Below, one piece after another: positions 6,096 through 13,162 of a stretch of 14,511 bases of DNA. Under the pieces are notes generated by a model. That model saw only the letters and a program-made list of their open reading frames with translations, made no database searches and was not told the DNA's origin. The position numbers were made by a program, and so were the translations under genes. Position 1 is the stretch's first letter. Each line of letters starts with the position of its first letter. Source of the DNA: Candidatus Blautia equi (GTDB lineage Bacteria > Bacillota > Clostridia > Lachnospirales > Lachnospiraceae); the NCBI GenBank assembly GCA_018064695.1, contig JAGHUU010000175.1, forward strand, positions 1-14,511, written 5' to 3'.

Positions 6096-7202
6096 ATGAA
6101 GATGCCAAAATATCTGGTACCGCTCTTTCTGATCCTGTGCGTGCTCTTCTGCAGCGCATGCGGTTCTAACAAAAGCCAGGTGGAAAGCGCAGTAAAAGAA
6201 GAACTGAATGTATTAAAGCATCTGGATACGGAAGCAAGCGAAAAATATATTTCCTACGCCGGTCTGTTCCCTGATGCCGCGGAGGATTCCGTAAATATGG
6301 ACGAGATCCATCAGGTTTTTTCTCTCTTCTTTAAAAAATTCAATTACCGCATCCGGAAGACCGAGATCGATTCCAAAGCAAACGAGGCTACCGTAAAGCT
6401 CACGCTGAAAACGCTGGACGCCCATGCCCTTGCTGTGGATTATGCCCGTGCATTTTTGCGGGAGAGCATCCTTCTGGAAGCGTCTTCTGACACCTCCGGC
6501 AGTACCCTGCCATCCTTAGAATCCCGCTATCATCTTTTATATCAGCTCTTATCCAACAACAAATATAAAACCGTAGATACCGACTGTCAGGTCCAGCTCA
6601 CACGCGAAGGTCCAAAGGCAGACTGGCAGATCCGTCACAACACTGCCCTTGAAAACGACCTCACCGGCGGACTCATTACAGAGATTTCCGAGCCTGAGCT
6701 TCTGACTCCGGCCGAGACACTCTCCATCTCCTTCGATCTTCTTGAAGATATGAATCTGGAGCAGATGAGCAGCTTTTTAGGTCTTGACGATCTTCTGAAT
6801 TCCGAGGATCCGGGCCAGCAGAAAATTGCCCGCACCCTTATTGAAAAAGCACATGTAACCTTTAAGTATCAGTTAGGTGAATGCCGCATGACAGAAGCCG
6901 GACATGCAGAGGTAGATGCGGTCATCACCACCTTTGACAGCGATGCTGTTTTAAGCGAATACCAGGCTGCTTTTGAGGAATATCTCACCACCAGCCAGGC
7001 AGTTGTGGACGGCTCCGATGTCCGCTCCGCAAAAGCCTATGACATGCTTACAGAATATATCGATGCATCCGAAACCATCATCGACAGAAATATCACTCTT
7101 AAGATGGTAAACAACGGTGTATCCTGGCAGCTGGATCCATCCGATCCCGCACTTGCCAATGCACTCTTCGGAACCCTTACAGAGCCTGCAGCGGCTGAAT
7201 AA
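6096..7202 (+). CDS. Putative secreted lipoprotein with a duplicated domain
   Basis: 368 residues. The start at 6096 is chosen because it directly precedes the signal peptide, follows AAGGAAAGGA, and lies just downstream of a strong promoter; an upstream in-frame ATG at 6003 lies before that promoter. Residues 5-21 are hydrophobic and end in C-S-A-Cys22-G, a lipobox with Cys rather than the usual Leu at -3, so lipid attachment at Cys22 is likely but not certain. The mature part has two related halves, about 31-193 and 210-360. Each has an N-terminal helical stretch, a middle F-x-Y-x-(I/L) plus T-(V/F) strand region, a tyrosine-rich helix, and a final x-W-Q-(I/L) segment followed by A-L-x-N-x-L-x-G-x-L. 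I do not recognise a named family; an NTF2-like or cystatin-like fold is a guess. It stands alone, divergent from the exporter and convergent with aspS. Confidence 0.85.
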   Translation: MKMPKYLVPLFLILCVLFCSACGSNKSQVESAVKEELNVLKHLDTEASEKYISYAGLFPDAAEDSVNMDEIHQVFSLFFKKFNYRIRKTEIDSKANEATVKLTLKTLDAHALAVDYARAFLRESILLEASSDTSGSTLPSLESRYHLLYQLLSNNKYKTVDTDCQVQLTREGPKADWQIRHNTALENDLTGGLITEISEPELLTPAETLSISFDLLEDMNLEQMSSFLGLDDLLNSEDPGQQKIARTLIEKAHVTFKYQLGECRMTEAGHAEVDAVITTFDSDAVLSEYQAAFEEYLTTSQAVVDGSDVRSAKAYDMLTEYIDASETIIDRNITLKMVNNGVSWQLDPSDPALANALFGTLTEPAAAE

Positions 7203-7230
7203 AAACAGGATATTTTAGGACAACAAAAAA

Positions 7231-7267
7231 CATCCCTGATCTATCAACAGATCAGGGATGCTTTTTT
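7231..7267. terminator. Bidirectional intrinsic terminator between the lipoprotein gene and aspS
   Basis: A perfect 12-base stem CATCCCTGATCT / AGATCAGGGATG (7231-7242 and 7249-7260) with loop ATCAAC is followed on the plus strand by C and six T. It is preceded by six A (7225-7230), which form the U-tract for minus-strand transcripts. It sits 28 bases after the lipoprotein stop and 14 bases after the aspS stop, ending both convergent units. Confidence 0.93.
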
Positions 7268-7274
7268 ATGTTTA

Positions 7275-9056
7275 TTACTCTTCTTCTTTTACGATAGCAA
7301 TGTGAAGCTCATCCAACTGCTTCTGCTCTACCTCGGATGGAGCACCCATCATGATATCCTGTGCATTCTTGTTCATTGGGAATGCAATGATCTCACGGAT
7401 GGAATCCTCACCTGCAAGGAGCATAACCATACGGTCAACACCAGGTGCGATACCTGCATGTGGCGGAGCACCGTAGGTGAATGCGTTGTACATAGCAGGG
7501 AATTTAGCCTTCACTTCTTCCTCACCGAGACGTACAAGCTCGAAAGCTTTTACCATGATCTCAGGATCGTGGTTACGTACTGCACCGGAGGAGAGCTCTA
7601 CACCGTTACATACAAGGTCGTACTGGTCAGCCATGATGCTGAGAGGATCGATCTCGCCGCGCTCTGCTGCAAGCAGGCTTTCCATTCCGCCGGTAGGCAT
7701 GGAGAATGGGTTGTGGCAGAATTCCAGTTCTCCGGACTCATCACCGATCTCGTACATTGGGAAGTCAATGATCCAGCAGAACTCATATCTCTCTTTATCC
7801 ATATGGCCTTCGCATGCTGCACCAAGCATTTTAACAGCAACACCTGCGATCTTCTGAGCAGCCTCTTTCTTGCCTGCGCCAAGAACTACAAGAGTGTTAG
7901 GAGCTAATGCAAGCTTCTCAGTAAGAGCGGATACAATAGCAGGATCAGCATTTACAAATTTAGCGATACCGCCTGCAATAGCACCGTTCTCATCAGATTT
8001 GAACCAGTAAGCCTTGCTTCCTGCCTGAACCTCGATGTCAGCACAGATCTTGTCGATGGCTTTTCTGGTAAGCTTGCAGTTGGAAACAGGAATAGCTTTC
8101 ACAACATTTCCCTCGAATGGTCCAAAGCCGCAGCTCTGAAGCTCTTCTGTAACATCCTTCACGCGAAGGTCGATACGAAGGTCCGGTTTATCGGAGCCGT
8201 ACTCCTCCATAGCCTGAAGGTATGGGATTCTCTTAAACGGAGCGCTGGATGCAATATTGTATTTGCCGTATTTTGCAAAGATTGGAGGAAGCACATCCTC
8301 AAGAACTGCAAATACGTCTTCTTTGGAAGCGAATGCCATCTCCATATCCATCTGGTAGAACTCACCAGGGGAACGGTCTCCACGCGCGTCCTCATCACGG
8401 AAGCAAGGAGCGATCTGGAAATAACGGTCGAAGCCGGCGGTCATGAGCAGCTGTTTGAACTGCTGTGGAGCCTGTGGAAGTGCGTAGAACTTGCCGGGAT
8501 GCTTTCTGGCAGGTACCAGGTAGTCTCTTGCGCCCTCTGGGGAGGAAGCGGTAAGGATTGGGGTGGTGATCTCCAGGAATCCGTGCTCGGTCATGGCATT
8601 TCTGAGTGCGGAAACAACATTGCAGCGAAGTACGATGTTATTTTTAACCTCAGGATTACGAAGATCCAGGTAACGATATTTCAGACGGAAGGTCTCATCA
8701 GCCTTTCTGGAATGGTTGATCTCAAATGGAAGCTCTGCATGACGACAGCGTCCAAGTACCTCGATCTTCTCTGGTACGATTTCGATCTCGCCGGTAGGGA
8801 TCTTGTTGTTGATGTTGCTTCTCTCGCGAACGGTACCGGTGATAGAAAGGGTAGACTCCTTATTTAATGGTTTGATGACAGCCATCAGCGCCTCATCTTC
8901 TACAACCACCTGAGTGGTGCCGTAAAAGTCACGCATGACAACGAATGCCAGGTTGCTGCCGACTTCACGAACATTTTCCATCCAGCCGACAATTGTGACT
9001 GTCTCGCCAATGTTGCTGCGTCTCAGTTCCCCGCAGGTATGTGTTCTGGACTGCAT
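7275..9056 (-). CDS. aspS: Aspartyl-tRNA synthetase
   Basis: 593 residues, the normal length of a bacterial-type AspRS. It charges tRNA-Asp with aspartate in the cytoplasm. Order: N-terminal OB-fold anticodon-binding domain (about 1-105), class II catalytic core split by the bacterial GAD insertion (about 290-420), and a C-terminal extension. Motif 2 is FRDEDARGDR (219-228) continuing into GEFYQMDMEM. Motif 3 contains GVDRMVMLLAGEDSIREI (539-556), with Arg542 as the ATP-binding arginine. QAPQQFKQLL (195-204) is the flipping-loop neighbourhood seen in the family. AAAGGAGG upstream supports the ATG. At the position where non-discriminating AspRS enzymes usually carry His (after Arg-Glu in the OB fold), Val32 is seen, which mildly favours an Asp-specific enzyme. 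It is the last gene of the run and ends at the shared terminator. Confidence 0.98.
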   Translation of the reverse strand: MQSRTHTCGELRRSNIGETVTIVGWMENVREVGSNLAFVVMRDFYGTTQVVVEDEALMAVIKPLNKESTLSITGTVRERSNINNKIPTGEIEIVPEKIEVLGRCRHAELPFEINHSRKADETFRLKYRYLDLRNPEVKNNIVLRCNVVSALRNAMTEHGFLEITTPILTASSPEGARDYLVPARKHPGKFYALPQAPQQFKQLLMTAGFDRYFQIAPCFRDEDARGDRSPGEFYQMDMEMAFASKEDVFAVLEDVLPPIFAKYGKYNIASSAPFKRIPYLQAMEEYGSDKPDLRIDLRVKDVTEELQSCGFGPFEGNVVKAIPVSNCKLTRKAIDKICADIEVQAGSKAYWFKSDENGAIAGGIAKFVNADPAIVSALTEKLALAPNTLVVLGAGKKEAAQKIAGVAVKMLGAACEGHMDKERYEFCWIIDFPMYEIGDESGELEFCHNPFSMPTGGMESLLAAERGEIDPLSIMADQYDLVCNGVELSSGAVRNHDPEIMVKAFELVRLGEEEVKAKFPAMYNAFTYGAPPHAGIAPGVDRMVMLLAGEDSIREIIAFPMNKNAQDIMMGAPSEVEQKQLDELHIAIVKEEE

Positions 9057-9080
9057 TGTGTATATCCTCCTTTATTTTCC

Positions 9081-9099
9081 CTGATAACAAATTTATCAG
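9081..9099. other. Hairpin between hisS and aspS; terminator-like only on the plus strand
   Basis: CTGATAA and TTATCAG form a 7-base stem with loop CAAAT. Seven T follow at 9103-9109 on the plus strand only. For the hisS-aspS transcript the A-tract precedes the hairpin and no U-tract follows, so it should not end that message. It may stabilise or process the mRNA, or stop antisense transcription. No T-box leader is present here or upstream of hisS. Confidence 0.4.
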
Positions 9100-9107
9100 C
9101 TGTTTTT

Positions 9108-10367
9108 TTATTTCAGTTTTTCTCTGTAAACTTCCTCGAACTCGGTGTATCCTTCCTGGATCATCTGGTCCTTCTGGAATTTTTTGTTTTTCTTCATGAT
9201 GGAGATGGCAACCTGCATGCCCTGTGCCCTCTCTGCGGTAGCTTTCTTAAGAAGCTCTGTGAGCATCTCTGCAGGAAGGTTCTTCTCGATCAGATATGCT
9301 TTCTTTCCGGCTTTGCCCGGAACCTCGTATCCGCGCTCCATAAGGAGAAGTACGATACGCTCAAATCCGATGGAGAAGCCGCAGGCGCTGGTGTCAGTGC
9401 CGGTGAATTTGCCGATCATCTTGTCATAACGTCCGCCGCCGCCAACGGAACCGCCAAACTCATCCATGGCGATCTCAAAGATAGGGCCGGTATAGTAGCT
9501 CATACCGCGAACCAGAGTTGGGTCAAAGGACATCCTGAAATCAGCAGTTTTCACGGACTCAACGGTGGAGATGATGGTCTCCAGATCCTCAGCAACCTTT
9601 GGATCAAGCACGCCGGCCAGTTTTTCTTTACAGTAGCGAACACCGGCTACATCGTTGGTGATCTCTTTGAAGAGGCCAAGGTAGGTATCGATGCCATCCT
9701 GTGGGAAGCCTGCCTCAGCAAGCTCTGCAGCTACGCCGTCAAGACCGATCTTATCCATCTTATCCAGGATGATGAATACGGTGTCGTAAGACTCCTCCGG
9801 GAAACCGCTGTACTGTGCCATAGCCTTCAGCATCTTTCTGTCGTTGATACGGATGGTGAAGTTGTGGAAGTCCAGTTTTCCAAGAAGTGTGGTGGTAGCC
9901 AGAACCAGCTCGATCTCAGCAAGATAGGTTGGCTCACCTAAAATATCGATATCGCACTGCATGAACTGACGATAACGGCCTCTCTGAGGACGGTCAGCTC
10001 TCCATACATTGCCCATCTGCAGGGCTTTAAATGGTGCAGGCAGCTCGTTTGCGTTGTTGGAATAATATCTGGAAAGCGGTACGGTGAGGTCGTAACGAAG
10101 ACCGGAATCTACCAGGTCTGCCTCTGCCTGTGCTTCCTCAAGTTTCAGTTTTTCTCCGCGCTTTAAGATCTTGAAGATAAGCTTTTCGTTATCTCCGCCC
10201 TGTTTGCTGGAGAGGTTTTCAATGTGCTCCACGCATGGAGTCTCGATAGATGAAAAGCCAAAGGTGCCGTAGGTCTCGCGGATCATGTTCATCACATAAT
10301 TGCGGATCTCCATCTCCTTCGGCATAATATCCTTCATTCCGGTAACGGGTTTCTTCTTTAATGCCAT
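9108..10367 (-). CDS. hisS: Histidyl-tRNA synthetase
   Basis: 419 residues. Class II synthetase that charges tRNA-His. Visible are the N-terminal KPVTGMKDIMP start, a motif 1 region (about 22-52), LRYDLTVPLSRY (90-101), motif 2 VWRADRPQRGRYRQFMQCD (121-139), the histidine-binding LVRGMSYYTG (285-294) with Arg287, GGGRYD (310-315), and motif 3 ACGFSIGFERIVLLL (328-342). AGGAGG lies upstream and overlaps the TAG stop of the preceding HD-GYP gene, so translation is probably coupled. The C-terminal anticodon-binding part after motif 3 is only about 76 residues, roughly 25 shorter than in E. coli HisRS. It lacks the usual final V-L-G-x-x-E ... V-K-D-L ... G strands and ends in a Lys-rich helix. 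The bases before aspS do not encode the missing part. It is therefore a family variant rather than a visible frameshift. Confidence 0.97.
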   Translation of the reverse strand: MALKKKPVTGMKDIMPKEMEIRNYVMNMIRETYGTFGFSSIETPCVEHIENLSSKQGGDNEKLIFKILKRGEKLKLEEAQAEADLVDSGLRYDLTVPLSRYYSNNANELPAPFKALQMGNVWRADRPQRGRYRQFMQCDIDILGEPTYLAEIELVLATTTLLGKLDFHNFTIRINDRKMLKAMAQYSGFPEESYDTVFIILDKMDKIGLDGVAAELAEAGFPQDGIDTYLGLFKEITNDVAGVRYCKEKLAGVLDPKVAEDLETIISTVESVKTADFRMSFDPTLVRGMSYYTGPIFEIAMDEFGGSVGGGGRYDKMIGKFTGTDTSACGFSIGFERIVLLLMERGYEVPGKAGKKAYLIEKNLPAEMLTELLKKATAERAQGMQVAISIMKKNKKFQKDQMIQEGYTEFEEVYREKLK

Positions 10368-10381
10368 AATAATCTTTCCTC

Positions 10382-10975
10382 CTATATATGTAAGAACTCC
10401 CGGGCCTCGTAGTTCTTATGGTGAACCACATTCTGAAAGGCCAGAAATACTTCCATGTCAAAAAAACGAACTTCGTCGATCGTGGTTCGCAGTGCGCCTG
10501 CGGTATCCAGTGCCCTGCTGTAAGGGCGGTCCGAACGAAGTGCTGCAAACATATCGCAGATACGGATGATCCTTGCGCCAAGGGGAATCTCGGTTCCCCT
10601 AAGGCTGGATGGGTATCCGCTGCCATCATAATTCTCATGGTGATAATGGACACAGTCCAGAATAAAATCGGAATAGCCCTGCTCTTTGAGGGCGTTGTAT
10701 CCAAGCTCTGAATGCATGCGGACGAACTTTACCTCCTGTACCACAAGAGGATTCTCATCTTCCTCAGAGTTTCCCAGATAGCTGACAAGCTGCAGCTTTC
10801 CGATGTCGTGAAGAAGGCCGGCCACAGAGAGCTCGTAGCAGGTATTCTCGTCAAGGCCAAGGGCTTCCCCCAGGGCGCGGGCGAGTTTACTTACCAGAAT
10901 CCCATGATTCAGTTCCTTCATAAGGTTAAATTCCAGAATTCTTTCCGGCGCATGACTGTCTCTCTGCGCAACCAA
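10382..10975 (-). CDS. HD-GYP domain protein, probable cyclic-dinucleotide phosphodiesterase
   Basis: 197 residues, essentially one HD-GYP domain with no sensor, receiver or membrane segment. Start is TTG 10975: TTAGGAGG lies 7 bases upstream, and the first in-frame ATG would remove 18 residues. Visible are His24, the H56-D57 pair in LLHDIGK, His88 in RMHSELGY, the diagnostic HHENYDGSGYP (112-122), IPLGARII (130-137) and Asp141, the usual metal ligands. The residue four before His24 is Lys, where tri-metal enzymes have Glu, suggesting a two-metal site (inference). The common second Asp of D-x-F-D-A is Ala144. The family hydrolyses c-di-GMP or related cyclic dinucleotides; with the GYP motif intact, activity is likely but unproven. 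It sits between hemZ and hisS, 15 bases from the former and 14 from the latter, so it is part of the run and probably cytoplasmic. Confidence 0.88.
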   Translation of the reverse strand: MVAQRDSHAPERILEFNLMKELNHGILVSKLARALGEALGLDENTCYELSVAGLLHDIGKLQLVSYLGNSEEDENPLVVQEVKFVRMHSELGYNALKEQGYSDFILDCVHYHHENYDGSGYPSSLRGTEIPLGARIIRICDMFAALRSDRPYSRALDTAGALRTTIDEVRFFDMEVFLAFQNVVHHKNYEAREFLHI

Positions 10976-10990
10976 AAGAACACCTCCTAA

Positions 10991-12502
10991 TTAAAGCCAT
11001 GCCGAAATGGCGGCACGTTTTCTTTCGATCATCTCATCGATGCGCTCAATGTAATTGGTGACATCCTTTACATTTTCCACGCGCTCAATTCGCTGTCCGC
11101 CTTCGAATACAAGCTTGGAAGAACCGCCTGCGCCAAGGGCGATAATAGGCTGTTTTTCTTCCATAATCAGTATATTGTAAATACCTGCTTTGTCAACCTT
11201 TGCGTAGCCTACATTTTCGAAATTGCCCTTCATGTTTTTCTGTCTGTACAGATAATAAGGGCCCATCTCCATCTCGTAGGCAGCTTTCATGGTCATATCC
11301 ATGATCTCCTGGTTGTTCTCGAAGGTCATCTCCTGATACCGGTCTCTGAAAATATTCAGGCGGGCTGCACGCTTCACTGCAAGGGAATGGACTGTAAGGC
11401 TGTCCGGCATAAGGGCACGGACTTCCTTCAGCGTATTCTCCACCATGGAGCGGTCCTCACCCGGGAGTCCCACGATCAGGTCCATATTGATATTGTCAAA
11501 GCCAAGCTCTCTTGCAAGAACAAAGGCATTTTTTGTCTCTTCCACTGTATGTCTGCGGCCGATGATATCCAGGGTCACCTGGTTCATGGTCTGCGGATTT
11601 ACGGAAATGCGGGTGACAGGGTAGCGTTTCAGCACTTCCAGCTTTTCTCTGGTGATGCTGTCCGGTCTGCCTGCCTCAACGGTAAATTCCTTCACACCTT
11701 CAAAGCCGAAGTTCTCTCCCACTGCCCGAAGGAGTCTGTCCATCTGAGCCGGGGATAAGGTGGTTGGGGTACCGCCGCCAAAGTAAATGGTATCCAGCTT
11801 GCGGTGCTTCATCATAGGTGCCACCGCCTGCACCTCGTGGATCAGGGCATCCACATAGTCGTCCACTTTCTTTTCCCATACCTTCAGCGGATAGGAGCTG
11901 AAGGAACAGTAAAGGCAGATACTTGGACAGAACGGAATGCCTATATAAAGGCTGTAGCCGTGCTCGTAGTCGATCTCTTTTAAGATCTCCCGTTCTCTGT
12001 TGGCAATGGTGATGGCCAGCGCGGCTTTTTCGCGGCTTACACAGTAGTTATCGCGCATCTCCTGCGCGATATCGCTGTTTTTCATGCCGGCTTCCAGCAT
12101 GCCCATGGCCAGCTTGGCAGGACGGATGCCTGTCAGGTTTCCCCATGGAAGGGTCTTGCCGGATAACTTCACTAACAGCTGATATAAACCGTATTTCAGC
12201 GCGTCTTTATTCTGTTTTCTGATGTCTCTGGTGATCTCTGTCTGTGTGCCGGATGCAGCTGCATCGGTACTCTCCGCTCCGCCTACAACGCTTACGGAAA
12301 TAACGCCCTTATTGCCCTCTGCCTGATCGTAAGCGATCTGAAAATCATCGGCGATTCTATCCACCGTGAAAGTGAGGTCCTGCCCCTCAGGCAGTTCCTC
12401 ATAACAGGAGGTGAGCTCCGTTTCCGGATAAAAGGCACGGATCAGTTCATAGACATCATGCTCAAATTCTCTGTTTCGAAACAATATACCGATCTTATAC
12501 AA
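10991..12502 (-). CDS. hemZ: HemZ-type radical SAM protein (coproporphyrinogen III oxidase-like)
   Basis: 503 residues, the length of HemZ proteins. The N-terminal extension (about 1-180) contains a low-complexity linker (about 74-92) and NLTGIRPAK (122-130). The radical SAM core follows with YIGIPFCPSICLYCSFSSYP (186-205). Cys192, Cys196 and Cys199 form the C-x3-C-x2-C that binds the 4Fe-4S cluster, and YFGGGTPT (240-247) is the family glycine motif. A HemN-like C-terminal part includes YYLYRQKNMKGNFENVGYAK. The known role of the group is oxygen-independent coproporphyrinogen decarboxylation, but many HemN-like proteins do other chemistry and no other heme genes are in the window. The start is TTG 12502, overlapping the preceding stop by 8 bases, with AAAAGAGGT about 9 bases upstream inside that gene; this is a clear case of coupling. 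It is followed 15 bases later by the HD-GYP gene. Confidence 0.92.
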   Translation of the reverse strand: MYKIGILFRNREFEHDVYELIRAFYPETELTSCYEELPEGQDLTFTVDRIADDFQIAYDQAEGNKGVISVSVVGGAESTDAAASGTQTEITRDIRKQNKDALKYGLYQLLVKLSGKTLPWGNLTGIRPAKLAMGMLEAGMKNSDIAQEMRDNYCVSREKAALAITIANREREILKEIDYEHGYSLYIGIPFCPSICLYCSFSSYPLKVWEKKVDDYVDALIHEVQAVAPMMKHRKLDTIYFGGGTPTTLSPAQMDRLLRAVGENFGFEGVKEFTVEAGRPDSITREKLEVLKRYPVTRISVNPQTMNQVTLDIIGRRHTVEETKNAFVLARELGFDNINMDLIVGLPGEDRSMVENTLKEVRALMPDSLTVHSLAVKRAARLNIFRDRYQEMTFENNQEIMDMTMKAAYEMEMGPYYLYRQKNMKGNFENVGYAKVDKAGIYNILIMEEKQPIIALGAGGSSKLVFEGGQRIERVENVKDVTNYIERIDEMIERKRAAISAWL

Positions 12503-13124
12503 ATGGATTGTACCTCTTTTCGTGTTCGATGGTAGTCATCATTCCATGACCCGGAAGTACCTGGGTCTCTTCCGGCAGGGAATTCATAAGGCGGCTCAGG
12601 CTTCTGCGCATCTGCGCCATGCTGCCGCCAGGGAAGTCGGTTCTGCCGCAGGATCCCTGAAACAGGGTATCACCACTGACAAGAACACCTTCCTCAGCCA
12701 GATAATAACAGCAGCTTCCGGTGGTGTGCCCCGGTGTATGGAGCACCTGGATGGAAAAGCCGCCGGCCTCAAAGACCTGAAGGTCGGTGAGATAGATATC
12801 CGCCGGGGCTGTGTAGCTGCCGTTCTGCCAGCTGCTTAAGTTCCGCTCAGGGTCACTGAGCAGGTCTTCCTCCTCAAGAAGGGCATAGACCGGGATCTCA
12901 AAACGTTTTCTGAGCTCCGGCACAGCCATGATGTGGTCAAAATGGCCGTGGGTCAGCAAAATGGCTGCAGGCTTTACCTGTAATTGCATGATTTTAGCAA
13001 AAATACGGTCGTATGATCCGCCCGGATCTACGATCACGGCTTCCTGCGTCTCGGTATTTTGAAGTATATAGCAGTTCGTGGAGAGTTCTCCCACGATACA
13101 GCCCTGCAGTTTCAGTTTTCCCAT
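12495..13124 (-). CDS. Metallo-beta-lactamase-fold hydrolase (glyoxalase II-like)
   Basis: 209 residues, a compact single-domain enzyme. The metal-binding set is complete: T-H-G-H-F-D-H (58-64; His59, His61, Asp63, His64), His133 in HTPGHT, Asp152 in SGDTLFQGSCGRTD, and His193 in LPGHG. The GRTDFPGG segment after Asp152 is typical of the YcbL/glyoxalase II-like group. It lacks the C-terminal glutathione-binding domain of classical glyoxalase II, so a thioester substrate such as a bacillithiol or coenzyme adduct is possible but not shown. AGGAG 8 bases before the ATG supports the start. It begins 38 bases after the rel stop and overlaps hemZ by 8 bases, so it belongs to the same run. It has no signal peptide and should be cytoplasmic. 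Confidence 0.93.
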   Translation of the reverse strand: MGKLKLQGCIVGELSTNCYILQNTETQEAVIVDPGGSYDRIFAKIMQLQVKPAAILLTHGHFDHIMAVPELRKRFEIPVYALLEEEDLLSDPERNLSSWQNGSYTAPADIYLTDLQVFEAGGFSIQVLHTPGHTTGSCCYYLAEEGVLVSGDTLFQGSCGRTDFPGGSMAQMRRSLSRLMNSLPEETQVLPGHGMMTTIEHEKRYNPFV

Positions 13125-13162
13125 GAATGCTCTCCTAAAAATGTATCTGTTAAGCTGCGGTA

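Noticed and set aside
7302..7907. 201-codon open frame on the plus strand
   Set aside because: Antisense to the conserved AspRS C-terminal half; Cys/His/Leu-rich translation without a family signature.
9057..9107. T-box leader before aspS or hisS
   Set aside because: T-boxes often control these genes in Firmicutes, but only 51 bases separate hisS and aspS and 14 bases precede hisS. There is no room and no T-box consensus.
9039..9941. 300-codon open frame on the plus strand
   Set aside because: It is antisense to hisS and the aspS start, crosses the terminator-like hairpin, and has no binding site or recognisable motif.
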